Origin: Opitutales bacterium
Lineage (GTDB): Bacteria; Verrucomicrobiota; Verrucomicrobiia; Opitutales; Oceanipulchritudinaceae
DNA: 37,484 nucleotides
Assembly: GCA_020831585.1 (NCBI GenBank)
Contig: JAFIGE010000039.1
Location: 1 to 37,484, forward strand
Direction of reading: 5' to 3'
Under the pieces are notes generated by a model. The model had not been told where the DNA came from. It saw only the letters and a list, made by a program, of their open reading frames with translations, and did not search any database. Every line of letters starts with the position of its first letter. Positions within the stretch are counted from its first letter, which is position 1. A program made the position numbers and the translations under genes. This document shows positions 6,433 to 14,838 of the stretch, in pieces.

Positions 6433-7638
6433 TCATGCGGTCTTAAGAGGACCGGAGGGAAGAATGGCGAACCAGGCTTCGGCAACTTCTTTCGGCATCG
6501 GTCGCCGGTAATGCCGATGGATCTGCCGGGGAGAATTTCCGGCCTCCGAGGCAACCCGTGCCGGATCACCCGTTAGCGCACACCGGGCACTGATCCAGGC
6601 ATGGCGGAAACCATTTTCCGGCGTTGCGATTCCCGCCGTTCGCGCGATGTCGCGAATGCGGTCCATGGCGAGATTTCGCGCGATGGCCTCCCCCTCGCGC
6701 GGGCTGGCCCGCAACCAGGAAAGCGCCGTCGGGTGAAGACTGATGAAGCGGTTCTTTACGGTTCGTCGCTTCGCACCCGTGACGTTGAGATGCCCCGCTT
6801 CCAGATCGATATCGCGCCATAGCTGCTCGTGGACTTCTGCCCGGCGCATACCGCACCAGGCGGCCAAGGCCAAGGGTGCAAGATAGTTTGGGTGGTCCTG
6901 CTCCATCAAGCGGGCAATTCGCTCAAGATCAGCGGGAGTGAAGAGCCCGATATCTCCTTCCGTTTCCTGCATCGCTTCGGTCAGCTCAGCCTCGGTCGGG
7001 CCATTCCTTGAAAGGAAACCCTGACGCGCGCACCATCGAAAGAGGGCAACGATGTTCCGGCGGTAGGTATTGTGGGTTCCCGGGGCGGAAAATTTCTCCA
7101 TCCACCTTTGCAGAATGCCTGCACGGATCGAGTTCAAGGGCTGACTTCCGAAATCACGGCAGAACACGGTGAGGCAGTTGCGGTAGGTTGCCTTAACATC
7201 GACACCACGGGCCGTTTTTGCTGCCAGAAATCGCTCCACAGCTTCGGTCACTGTCACGGATTGAACTAATGGATGCACACTCTGCCAAGCAGCCGCCGCT
7301 TCCAACAGATGCCCTCCGGTGAGCGTCACGGCGCGTTTCCATTCATGGAGCGCCGCAATCACTCCGGTTTCACCGGCAACATCGCGCGCTGCGGCCAACT
7401 CGTCCAAGTCCGCCGTGCTCGCATGCACCTCCGTCGCGGCACGCCCCCGGTCGACCATATCCACCATCCGTCTTGCCTCATCCTTTGCCCTTTCAATCGT
7501 TGTGAATTGGCGGGTCACGCGGCGACCCCCGTAATGGATGGAAACCGTGAAGCAATGCCCCTGCTTTGTCTGGCTTTTTCGCACCTTGTAGATGTTCGCA
7601 GTGGTGCTGCCTGCCTTAACTTTTATCGGATATGCCAT
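6433..7638 (-). CDS. Tyrosine recombinase/integrase, Asn-substituted type
   Basis: Predicted 401-aa phage-type integrase. An N-terminal SAM-like/core-binding region (about 125-215) precedes the catalytic domain. Visible catalytic positions: Arg in WCGMRRAEV (R265 or R266), Arg in NGFRHAW (R345), and the nucleophile Tyr in HRHYRR (Y377). Both canonical histidines are Asn: the HxxR box reads N342-G-F-R, and the LGHS box reads A-G-N368-S. I recall the same 'GNSP' form in many verrucomicrobial integrases, so this is probably an active subfamily rather than decay. ATG 7638 is the start. The enzyme lies beside the toxin-antitoxin cluster and probably brought it in, though no attachment site was found. 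Confidence 0.85.
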   Translation of the reverse strand: MAYPIKVKAGSTTANIYKVRKSQTKQGHCFTVSIHYGGRRVTRQFTTIERAKDEARRMVDMVDRGRAATEVHASTADLDELAAARDVAGETGVIAALHEWKRAVTLTGGHLLEAAAAWQSVHPLVQSVTVTEAVERFLAAKTARGVDVKATYRNCLTVFCRDFGSQPLNSIRAGILQRWMEKFSAPGTHNTYRRNIVALFRWCARQGFLSRNGPTEAELTEAMQETEGDIGLFTPADLERIARLMEQDHPNYLAPLALAAWCGMRRAEVHEQLWRDIDLEAGHLNVTGAKRRTVKNRFISLHPTALSWLRASPREGEAIARNLAMDRIRDIARTAGIATPENGFRHAWISARCALTGDPARVASEAGNSPRQIHRHYRRPMPKEVAEAWFAILPSGPLKTA

Positions 7639-7654
7639 AACACAGAAATAACAC
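7637..7654. repeat. Direct repeat over the integrase start
   Basis: ATAACAC occurs at 7637-7643 and again at 7648-7654 (11-base step, one helical turn), spanning the integrase start codon on the reverse strand. It could be a binding site for the integrase or a regulator; this is speculative. Confidence 0.3.
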
Positions 7655-7790
7655 GAATAAGTGTGCTAACCTATCCCGAAGAGCACGCAAGCCTAATTAC
7701 CCAAAAACCTTAAATTCATTGCTTTGAGGGCTTTATGGACATTTGCGCAAGTCCCCCCCTGAGCACCACTTTCCCTCGCCGTGAGGCGAC

Positions 7791-7940
7791 TGCCCGGTAG
7801 TCGACCTGTCTTCAGCGGTCGACCCGAAGCGGAGGCGAGCGGGCTGACCCTCGCGCGCCCGCTTCGTCGCCCGGAGCGCGGAAGTTCGCAGACGGCTCTC
7901 CGTCGCCGTCCGGCGATGAATCGGCCGGACTACTTGGCTT
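7791..7940 (+). repeat. REP/BIME-like repeat, copy A
   Basis: First of two tandem units with a 165-bp period. It contains GTAG (7797-7800) directly before hairpin 2 (TCGACC 7801-7806, 10-base loop, GGTCGA 7817-7822). It ends with hairpin 1 (TCCGGC 7909-7914, loop GATGAATCG, GCCGGA 7924-7929) followed by CTAC (7930-7933), which is GTAG on the other strand. GTAG beside a hairpin foot is the hallmark of REP elements bound by RAYT transposases. Confidence 0.75.
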
Positions 7941-7955
7941 CGCCGGAATGCAGGC

Positions 7956-8105
7956 TGCCGGGTAGTCGACCTGTCTTCAGCGGTCGACCCGGAGCGGTCG
8001 CGCGCGGGCGGACCTTTGCGCGCCGGCTTCGTCGCCCGGAGCGCGGATGTTCGCGGGCGGCTCTCCGTCGCCGTCCGGCGATGAATCAGCCGGACTCCTT
8101 GGCTT
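7956..8105 (+). repeat. REP/BIME-like repeat, copy B
   Basis: Second tandem unit, offset exactly 165 bases from copy A and closely similar to it. GTAG is at 7962-7965, hairpin 2 at 7966-7987, and hairpin 1 at 8074-8094 with loop GATGAATCA. Hairpin 1 is followed by CTCC (8095-8098), which is GGAG on the other strand, a known REP tetranucleotide variant. The rest of the gap up to the transporter gene at 8326 shows no gene; a chance frame runs through the repeats. Confidence 0.75.
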
Positions 8106-8325
8106 TGATCTACCCCGACGACATCGGCCGGGGAAGGATCCAGCGGATTTCAACTCTTCGGAGGCTAGGGCAGGTGTTTCATCCGAGCTTCACCCGTCAG
8201 GAGAAGGGTGAACGGGAAAACAAAGGCCAAAATCCCGCAGGCAGAGAAACAGGTTCCGCACCTGGTCGGCTGGAAGCGTTTGCCGGACCCCCGCAACTTG
8301 CTTTCGTTTCAATCCTCCCCGACCT

Positions 8326-10086
8326 GTGAAAGAGCCCCCCGCCAGTCCCCCACCCGCTTCCCCGCCGCCTCCGGGCGGAAAGGGATCGCATCGGGAGTTG
8401 CGTCCCGAGGAAGACGCCCCGCTGAAAGAGATTCTGCTCTACGCTTTCGGGAACATCGAAGGTGCCCTCGCCAACGGCTTCTACGGGCTCATGAACTCTC
8501 TCATGATCGTGGCGCTGGGGATGAACCCGCTCGTGATGGGCTTTATCCTCAGCATCAAGACGCTCTGGGACGGCATCACCGATCCGATCATGGCACACGT
8601 GACGGACCGCACGCGCACACGCTGGGGTCGCCGCCGCCCGTTCATTCTCGTCGGCGGGCTCTCACGGGTGGTCCTGCTGGTGCTCATTTTCCTCTTCTTT
8701 CCGCAGAGTTCGACGGTCAAGACGAACGCGGAACTGGTGGCAGAGCGGGACGCCCGCGAAACGCCCGCTGCGACAGCTCCCGCCGCCACGGCCCCCACAG
8801 ACTCCGAAGGTCTGCCCGAGGATGGCATGACGGAGGCCTTCGAGGAAGCGGCGGAGGCCCCGCCCGCTCCACTCGTTGGCATGCCGCGCCCTCCGCGCCC
8901 GAGCCTCTGGCAGAATTTGCGAAACGGTGTGGGCGAGTTCCTCTCCAACGAAGATCCCTACCACCGCACCGTGGCGATCTATGTGCTCGTGGCCTGTCTC
9001 CTCTTCACCACCCTCACGACGGTTCAGTCCGTGCCCTACTGGGCCCTGGGGATTGAGCTGTGCCCGTCCTACGACGGGCGCACCCGCGTGGTCACCTACC
9101 GCTCCTTTATCGACAAAACGATGGCGGCGGTGGCCCCGTGGATCCTGCCTTTCTGCTTCCTGCCGATTTTCTTCAATGTCATCGAGGGACTGCTCTGGTA
9201 TTCCATTATCGTGGTGGCGATTGGTGGCCCCTCCACCATTCTCATGGTCCTCTATACGCAGGAGCGCATGATGAAATCGATCGCCAAGCCGGGCGACGGG
9301 CCGGGGCTGCTCCGGTCGATGTGGCAGACGGGCAAAAACATCCACTTTCTGAAAATCCTTTTTCTTTTTCAGTTCATCAGCATCACGAACGGTGTTTTCG
9401 CCCAGTTCATGCTTTTCCTGAATATTTACTGGGTCTTTGGCGGCGACGCCCTTGCCGGTTCGGTCATGAGCGGATGGGTGGGAACTCTCGGCGTAGTTGT
9501 ATCCATTCTTGCCCTACCGCTTGTCAACTGGAGCTGCCGTAAGCTGCAAAAGCACCGCGCCCTCCGCTACGCGATCATCTGGATGAGTTTCGGCTCGGCG
9601 GCCAAGTGGTTTATCTTCACGCCGGAGAACCCTTACTGGCAGCTCGCCCTGCCCTTCTTCTTCTCCATCGGGATCAGCGCGGTGTTCACCATCCTTCCCA
9701 CGATGATGGCCGACGTAACGGACATCGATGAACTCCGCCATGGGGTGCGCCGCGAGGGGATGTTTGGGGCCGTCATGGCCTTCCTCATGAAACTCACGGG
9801 GGCCTTCCAGCCGCTCCTTGCCGGTGCCATGCTCGTTGTGTCGGGCTTCGATGTGACGCTGGGAGCGAACCAGACCGAGGAAACGATCCACTCCATGCGC
9901 ATCCTCTTCTCTTTTGTCCCCGCCGGGCTCCTTCTGCTCGCCATCGTTGCCCTCTGGCGCTACCCGCTCACCCGCGAGCGCATGGAGGAAGTGAAAGCCC
10001 AGCTTCTCGTCGCCCGCGCCCGCCGCGCCGCCGAGAAGGAGGCTGCTGAATTGTCCAATGATCCGACCCCATCCCCTGCCACCTGA
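8326..10086 (+). CDS. GPH-family sugar:cation symporter (MFS)
   Basis: Predicted 586-aa inner-membrane transporter of the glycoside-pentoside-hexuronide family. The family signature DPIMAHVTDRTRTRWGRRRPF (86-106, loop 2-3) is clear. About twelve hydrophobic helices follow, including one with the MADVTDIDELR element of the second half. Two features are unusual: a Pro-rich N-terminus (residues 4-16) and a soluble insertion of about 70 residues (130-198) rich in Ala, Pro, Glu and Asp between helices 4 and 5. No ATG lies before the conserved part, so GTG 8326 is taken as the start; no clear Shine-Dalgarno. It overlaps the next gene by 29 bases, so the two are co-translated. It probably imports the sugar released by the downstream hydrolase. 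Confidence 0.85.
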   Translation: MKEPPASPPPASPPPPGGKGSHRELRPEEDAPLKEILLYAFGNIEGALANGFYGLMNSLMIVALGMNPLVMGFILSIKTLWDGITDPIMAHVTDRTRTRWGRRRPFILVGGLSRVVLLVLIFLFFPQSSTVKTNAELVAERDARETPAATAPAATAPTDSEGLPEDGMTEAFEEAAEAPPAPLVGMPRPPRPSLWQNLRNGVGEFLSNEDPYHRTVAIYVLVACLLFTTLTTVQSVPYWALGIELCPSYDGRTRVVTYRSFIDKTMAAVAPWILPFCFLPIFFNVIEGLLWYSIIVVAIGGPSTILMVLYTQERMMKSIAKPGDGPGLLRSMWQTGKNIHFLKILFLFQFISITNGVFAQFMLFLNIYWVFGGDALAGSVMSGWVGTLGVVVSILALPLVNWSCRKLQKHRALRYAIIWMSFGSAAKWFIFTPENPYWQLALPFFFSIGISAVFTILPTMMADVTDIDELRHGVRREGMFGAVMAFLMKLTGAFQPLLAGAMLVVSGFDVTLGANQTEETIHSMRILFSFVPAGLLLLAIVALWRYPLTRERMEEVKAQLLVARARRAAEKEAAELSNDPTPSPAT

Positions 10087-11410
10087 GGAGACCGTTGGCG
10101 GTCCGCTGCTGGTTCACCTCGACGGGGGCACCCCCGTCCCGGTGGTTCCGACCGCAAGCGGTTTCGCTGTGCTCCTCGATGCCTCCGGGCCCTACGCCCT
10201 CAACCTGACCTATCCGGACGGGTGGGACGGGGTGGTCGTGCGCCCGGCGAGGGTGGGTGCTTCCTTGGCGGAGGACGGCGCAACCCTGCGCATTTCGGTT
10301 CCGCGACCGGTTCCCGTCATGATCGAAACCCCGGGCAGACCGACCGTTTTTGTCCTCGCGGGACCGCCCGCAGGGGAACCGCCCGCGCCCGCCGGCGGCC
10401 AGCTTCTGCGCTTCGGGGCGGGCAAAGTGCAGGACGTGGGCACCCTCCAACTCCGCGACGGCGATGTCCTCTGGCTCGATGCCGGGGCGTGGGTGCGGGG
10501 TCACATCGTCGCCAGCAAAGCACGGGGTGTGCGCATCGGCGGGCGCGGGGTGCTCGATGGATCATGGAAAGCGCCCGGGGGCGTTCCCGCCCGCCCGGTC
10601 ATCCTCGACCACTGCCGGGATGTTTCGCTTGAGGGGATCACGCTTTTGCGCCCCCAGCACTGGATGGTCTCCATCGGAGCCTGCGAGGATGTGCGCGTCG
10701 AAGGCATCCGCCAGATCGGCGATGGGGCGAGCACCGACGGGATCGACATTGTCGGCTCCCGGCGGATCACCGTGCGCGGTTGTTTCTTGCGCAATGGCGA
10801 CGACAATATCGCCATCAAGGCGCTCGACATCCAGCGGCTCGCCAATCCCTGCCAGTTTTCGTTCGGCGAGTTCGACGGCGATTGGACGGGGCCGGTGGAG
10901 GATGTTCTCGTGGAGGGCTGCGCCTTCTACAATGACCGCGGGGGCACGGCCATGGAGATCGGTTACGAAACCCGCACCGACGACATCCGCAACATCGTCT
11001 TCCGCGACATCGATGTCATGGCGGTGCACCAATTCGGGAGTGTTTTTGGCATCCACAACGGGGACCGCGCCCGTGTGGAAAACGTTCTCTATGAGGATAT
11101 CCACGTCGAGCACCACTACGACAAACTGGTCGATTTCCGGGTCCTCCACTCGCGCTGGAACCGCGATGACCAGCGGGGCCGCATCCGGCATGTCGTCCTC
11201 CGGCGCATACGGGTGGCCCGCAGCATCTACAACGAAGGCTACACCGTGAGCCTCATCAGCGGGTATGATGAAAAGCACCCGGTTGAAGACATCGTCTTCG
11301 AGGACGTTCAGATGAACGGCCAAACCGTGACCTCCGCCGACGCCCTCGACCTCCATACGCGCCACGTCCGCGGAATCGTCTTTCGACATGCGGAAGGAAA
11401 AACAACATAA
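10058..11410 (+). CDS. GH28-like right-handed beta-helix glycosidase
   Basis: Predicted 450-aa parallel beta-helix protein related to polygalacturonases (GH28) and GH49-like enzymes. A beta-sandwich-like N-terminal domain (about 1-110) precedes the helix, which begins at LLRFGAGKVQDVGTLQLRDG and GVRIGGRGVLDGS. The acidic cluster typical of GH28 is present: STDGIDI (D227, D230) and NGDDNIAIK (D248, D249). The downstream GHG box is not seen, so the substrate may not be pectin. No signal peptide is visible, which suggests a cytoplasmic enzyme acting on an imported oligosaccharide, in keeping with the overlapping symporter gene. ATG 10058 has AAGGAGG about 15 bases upstream. The sulfatase follows after 11 bases. 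Confidence 0.8.
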   Translation: MIRPHPLPPEETVGGPLLVHLDGGTPVPVVPTASGFAVLLDASGPYALNLTYPDGWDGVVVRPARVGASLAEDGATLRISVPRPVPVMIETPGRPTVFVLAGPPAGEPPAPAGGQLLRFGAGKVQDVGTLQLRDGDVLWLDAGAWVRGHIVASKARGVRIGGRGVLDGSWKAPGGVPARPVILDHCRDVSLEGITLLRPQHWMVSIGACEDVRVEGIRQIGDGASTDGIDIVGSRRITVRGCFLRNGDDNIAIKALDIQRLANPCQFSFGEFDGDWTGPVEDVLVEGCAFYNDRGGTAMEIGYETRTDDIRNIVFRDIDVMAVHQFGSVFGIHNGDRARVENVLYEDIHVEHHYDKLVDFRVLHSRWNRDDQRGRIRHVVLRRIRVARSIYNEGYTVSLISGYDEKHPVEDIVFEDVQMNGQTVTSADALDLHTRHVRGIVFRHAEGKTT

Positions 11411-11421
11411 AGGCATCCCAC

Positions 11422-13239
11422 ATGACCCGCTCCCTCAAAGCCACCCTGCCGACGCTCGGCACCCTGACGGCCCTTTCGGTCGGCTGCGCGGAATCTCCCG
11501 AGGCATCGACCCCCGTCCCCCCGCCCAACATCGTTCTCATCCAGTGCGACGACCTCGGCTGGGATGACCTCGGCCTGCACGGCAACCCCCTCGTGGATAC
11601 GCCGCGTCTCGACGCGCTCGGCCGCAGCTCCGCCCGCTTCACCGACTTCACGGTGAACCCGGTCTGCGCGCCCTCCCGCGCCACCCTCCTCACCGGGCGT
11701 CACTTTCTGCGCACGGGCGTCTCCCACGTGCATGGCGGGAAGGATTTTCTGCACCTGAACGAACGCACCCTGGCGGAACACTTCCGCGCCGCCGGCTACG
11801 CCACCGGGATGTGGGGGAAATGGCACTCCGGCGTCACCGAAGGCTACCTCCCCTGGCAACGCGGTTTCGACGAGGCCTACATGATGCGCCTCTACCGCCA
11901 CCGCGCCACCTTCGGCCAGCTCAATGGAGAGGATGTCGAGCATGACGGGTGGGCCGATACGGTCATGGCCGACTACGCCATCGCCTTCATCCGCCGCCAC
12001 CGCGATCAACCCTTCTTCGCCTACCTGCCCACGATGACGCCGCACTCCCCGCACGATGCCCCGGAGCATTGGGTCGATCACTACCTCGAAAAAGGCCTCT
12101 CTCCGGAACTCTCCCGCCTCTGGGGCATGGTCTCTCACCTCGATGAGCAAATCGGCCGCATCCTCGATGAACTGGAGGCCCTCGGCCTGTCCGAAAACAC
12201 CATCGTCATCTTCAAGAGCGACAACGGCCCCGCGATCGACGGCAGCACCCTGAGCGACGAAGACCGGAGCCTGCGCAAAGTCAGCAACCTGCGCGGATGG
12301 AAGGGCGATCTCTATGAAAGCGGGGTCCGCTCCCCCCTCTTCATCCGCTGGCCCGGCAAGATCGCGCCGCGCGAGATCGAACGACCCACCGACCTCGCCG
12401 AACTCGCCCCCACCCTCCTCGATCTCGCCGGCATCACACCGGTGCCCGGCACCCCGCCCATGGACGGGCGGAGCTTCCGTTCCCTTCTGCAATCCGTTGA
12501 TAAGCCGGATGCCCGCCTGTTCTTCAACTACGCCCATCGCGGCTGGCTCACGAGCGGCCCGCCCTACTCCCTCAACGGCCTGCCCGGCGAATACCGCCCC
12601 CTCTCCCGCGCCGAGCGGGCCGCCCTCCCCTTCGAGGAACAGTCGCTCTCTGTGCGCCAGGGCACCCACAAACTCATTCTCAACCCCAACTTCCGCCCGG
12701 AAGGCGCCCCGCCCGAGATCGTCCTCATCGACCTCGCGACCGATCCCGGCGAGACCACGGACATCGGCGACCTCCATCCCGATATACGCGATTATCTCCT
12801 CGCCGCCATGCGCGCCTGGTGGGATCAAGTGCGAGAGGAGACCCACGCCTTCACCGCCCCCACCTTCCACCTCCGCAGCGGAGCCAACACCCTCCCCGCC
12901 CGCGCACCCTCCGCAGTCGAGGGAGCCGTCTTCAACATGGTCACCAGCCTGCGCGGCTGGCAGCAACCGGGCGACCGCGCGCGCTATCAACTGCACGCCC
13001 CGTCTCCCGGCCACGCCACCCTCACCCTGCGCTGGCGGAACGATCCCCCGCCCGGGAACCGCTGGATACTGCGCATACCGGAGACGGCGGCCTCCGCCGA
13101 AACCGATGGCCCCACACCTGTGAAACTCCCCCTGCCCTCCGGACCCTTTCTCCTCGAAATCGAGTTGATCGAGACAGATGGTGGCAACCTCCCCGATCTC
13201 CAAGCCATCCTCCTTGACTTCCAACCGGCGAACCCCTGA
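11422..13239 (+). CDS. Secreted (probably lipoprotein) type I sulfatase
   Basis: Predicted 605-aa arylsulfatase-family enzyme. The N-terminus is a signal sequence ending in LSVGC, so Cys22 is a probable lipidation site, though the lipobox is imperfect. Metal ligands are in CDDLGWDD (D43, D44). The formylglycine signature is CAPSRATLLTGR with Cys82 as the residue to be converted; the partner element GKWHSG and the metal-binding KSDNGP are also present. The C-terminal 150 residues (about 455-605) look like an added beta-rich domain. It needs a formylglycine-generating enzyme; none with an evident active site is in this window. As third gene of the transporter-glycosidase-sulfatase operon, it suggests a sulfated polysaccharide substrate. 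Confidence 0.9.
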   Translation: MTRSLKATLPTLGTLTALSVGCAESPEASTPVPPPNIVLIQCDDLGWDDLGLHGNPLVDTPRLDALGRSSARFTDFTVNPVCAPSRATLLTGRHFLRTGVSHVHGGKDFLHLNERTLAEHFRAAGYATGMWGKWHSGVTEGYLPWQRGFDEAYMMRLYRHRATFGQLNGEDVEHDGWADTVMADYAIAFIRRHRDQPFFAYLPTMTPHSPHDAPEHWVDHYLEKGLSPELSRLWGMVSHLDEQIGRILDELEALGLSENTIVIFKSDNGPAIDGSTLSDEDRSLRKVSNLRGWKGDLYESGVRSPLFIRWPGKIAPREIERPTDLAELAPTLLDLAGITPVPGTPPMDGRSFRSLLQSVDKPDARLFFNYAHRGWLTSGPPYSLNGLPGEYRPLSRAERAALPFEEQSLSVRQGTHKLILNPNFRPEGAPPEIVLIDLATDPGETTDIGDLHPDIRDYLLAAMRAWWDQVREETHAFTAPTFHLRSGANTLPARAPSAVEGAVFNMVTSLRGWQQPGDRARYQLHAPSPGHATLTLRWRNDPPPGNRWILRIPETAASAETDGPTPVKLPLPSGPFLLEIELIETDGGNLPDLQAILLDFQPANP

Positions 13240-13326
13240 ACCGCGCGGGGATCCTTAAAGCGATTCCCTCCCGGCAACCTCGACCTCCAAAACCGCCCCG
13301 CTGAAGCCCGCCCCAAGTGTAATGAC

Positions 13327-13344
13327 AAAGGTTGTCACCTTTTT
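13327..13344 (+). terminator. Probable terminator after the carbohydrate operon
   Basis: AAAGGT (13327-13332), a 4-base loop and ACCTTT (13337-13342), ending in a run of five T. An overlapping palindrome TGACAA/TTGTCA (13323-13337) uses the same bases. It sits 90 bases after the sulfatase stop and immediately beside the stop of the convergent RAYT gene. Confidence 0.45.
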
Positions 13345-14342
13345 CAGTGGCGTTTCGCGACGGTCGCAATCCTCGCAAAGTCAGCACCGCCGTCCTCCAC
13401 GAGCGGTTTGGGCTTCCTTCCCATTCGAAAGCCGAGCCAGCCATCGGCCGCACAGAAGCTTTCCACCCAAGCAACCGAACCCACCACCCAGCTCTCACTG
13501 AAGGCGCGGATCTTCGAGAGAAACCCGGATTCTTCCGCCAGCCGCGCTCGGGGGATCGCTTTCTCCTTCGTTTCACAGCCTGCCGCGCTCCTCTGGTCTC
13601 TCCGAAGAGGCCGCGTCCCCGGCCCCATCCGGCTGCACAACCGCGCACGGTAGCGCTCGTGCCATTTACTCGCCCAAGCCATCTTGCCCTCAATCCGGGC
13701 AATCCCCCGCCGCGCCGCCGAGCTACCCGCGCAAGCCTCTCCAAAACCACTGAAACCATAAGCACCCGCGTCCTCCACCAGACCCGCCCTCACCGGGTTT
13801 AAATCGATATACGCCGCCACCATCCTTTGCGCCGCCGTATCCGCCTCCACGATCACACTGCGGAAACGCTCCGCCCAGAAAGTCCCCACCGTTCCGTGCT
13901 TCTGATTATACCATAAAGTAAACCGCGTCTTCACCTCCCGCATGAAGACCGACACATCCCCCATCCGCGCCTTCAGCCGTCGGCGAATCCCCTCTGCCGA
14001 TTCTCCGTTCTTCTTCAGAATGACCGCCAGATCATCCGCATCCAGCCCCAGCGAAGCGCAACGCGTCGCTCCATAGAGCGCCCGAAAACGCCCCAACAGA
14101 CCCGCATCGTCGAGCTTTTCGGTCTCCTTCGGATCCAGCCGCACGAAAATGTGGAAGTGATTCGCCAAGAAGCAATAAGTCAGCACCTCCATCCCCGCGA
14201 AGGCCGCCTGCGAGCGCATGATTTGCCGCATCGCCTCCATCGCCTCCTCATCCATCAGCCGCCTCTTCTGCACGACCCGCGAAATAAGGTGGTGGCACGC
14301 CAGCCGTGGACACCGCAACCGCCTGCAAAACTTCCTTCTCAT
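13344..14342 (-). CDS. REP-associated tyrosine transposase (RAYT), copy 1
   Basis: Predicted 332-aa Y1-transposase-domain protein of the IS200/IS605-related RAYT family. The HUH metal-binding motif is ANHFHIFV (59-66). The following conserved block reads TRFTLWYNQKHGTVGTFW, then ERFRSVIVE and AAYIDLNPVRAGLV, the signature of this family. In E. coli-type RAYTs the nucleophile Tyr stands where Phe is found here (TRF); the nearest Tyr is four residues on (WYN). The C-terminal extension (about 275-315: FLSKIRAFSESWVVGS) is present, so the gene looks full length. ATG 14342 is the start. A near-identical gene in opposite orientation begins at 36968. Confidence 0.9.
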   Translation of the reverse strand: MRRKFCRRLRCPRLACHHLISRVVQKRRLMDEEAMEAMRQIMRSQAAFAGMEVLTYCFLANHFHIFVRLDPKETEKLDDAGLLGRFRALYGATRCASLGLDADDLAVILKKNGESAEGIRRRLKARMGDVSVFMREVKTRFTLWYNQKHGTVGTFWAERFRSVIVEADTAAQRMVAAYIDLNPVRAGLVEDAGAYGFSGFGEACAGSSAARRGIARIEGKMAWASKWHERYRARLCSRMGPGTRPLRRDQRSAAGCETKEKAIPRARLAEESGFLSKIRAFSESWVVGSVAWVESFCAADGWLGFRMGRKPKPLVEDGGADFARIATVAKRH

Positions 14343-14372
14343 TCAGGCCACTCAAACACCTGCCCAGCCTCT

Positions 14373-14407
14373 GTCAATGTTGCAATATTCAGAACATTAA
14401 AAAAGTT
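14373..14407 (-). repeat. Conserved palindromic box upstream of RAYT copy 1
   Basis: About 35 bases shared with the region upstream of RAYT copy 2 (36903-36938). Read on the reverse strand it runs AACTTTTTTAATG, then TTCTGAATATT, then CAACATTGAC. It carries the inverted elements AATGTT and AACATT. It could be the RAYT promoter/operator or the end of a mobile unit. Confidence 0.6.
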
Positions 14408-14838
14408 CCCGGTGCCAATTCAGTTGTGGATTCTGCTTTTACTCAAGGGGCCGCCGCACCTGACAAACTTCGTGATTACACCCGCAAGTTGCGGAAAAGC
14501 TCGACAGAAGGAGGCCGGGATGCGAATGTCGACTCCTAACCCCTTCCTGAAGATTTCTTTGGTCGTGAATACTCGAAACACCCTTTCCATAAGGCCGCCC
14601 GGCAAGCTCCGATTTTCGGACGCACCCGGTTCGCCCGGTGTTATCGAGTAACCTGCCGGTGAGTGCGTGGACACCCCGGCGGGGCACAGGATGACGCCGG
14701 GCGCTTGCCGCTTCTCCCCGGATTCATGGGGTTTGGCCTCCGCGCGTGTCCGCTCTCTTCCTCCCCTCCCCCAATGCCCGCGTGCCCCCCCTGACGGAAA
14801 GGATACGTTTTCTCCAACCCAATCATCCAAAGACAAGC
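14408..14838. other. Gene-free interval between RAYT copy 1 and rnk
   Basis: I see no gene of recognisable family here. Small GC-rich inverted repeats (for example CCCCGGCGGGG near 14674) are present but not distinctive. The promoter of the rnk-like gene must lie in the right part, without a clear -35/-10 pair. Confidence 0.4.

Noticed and set aside
7781-8329. 182-codon open frame through the 165-bp repeats
   Set aside because: The period is a multiple of three, so the frame simply repeats with the DNA. No start signal, no domain; the conserved parts are hairpins.
11308-13224. 638-codon open frame on the reverse strand
   Set aside because: Antisense to the sulfatase gene; Gly/Glu/Arg-rich with no domain.
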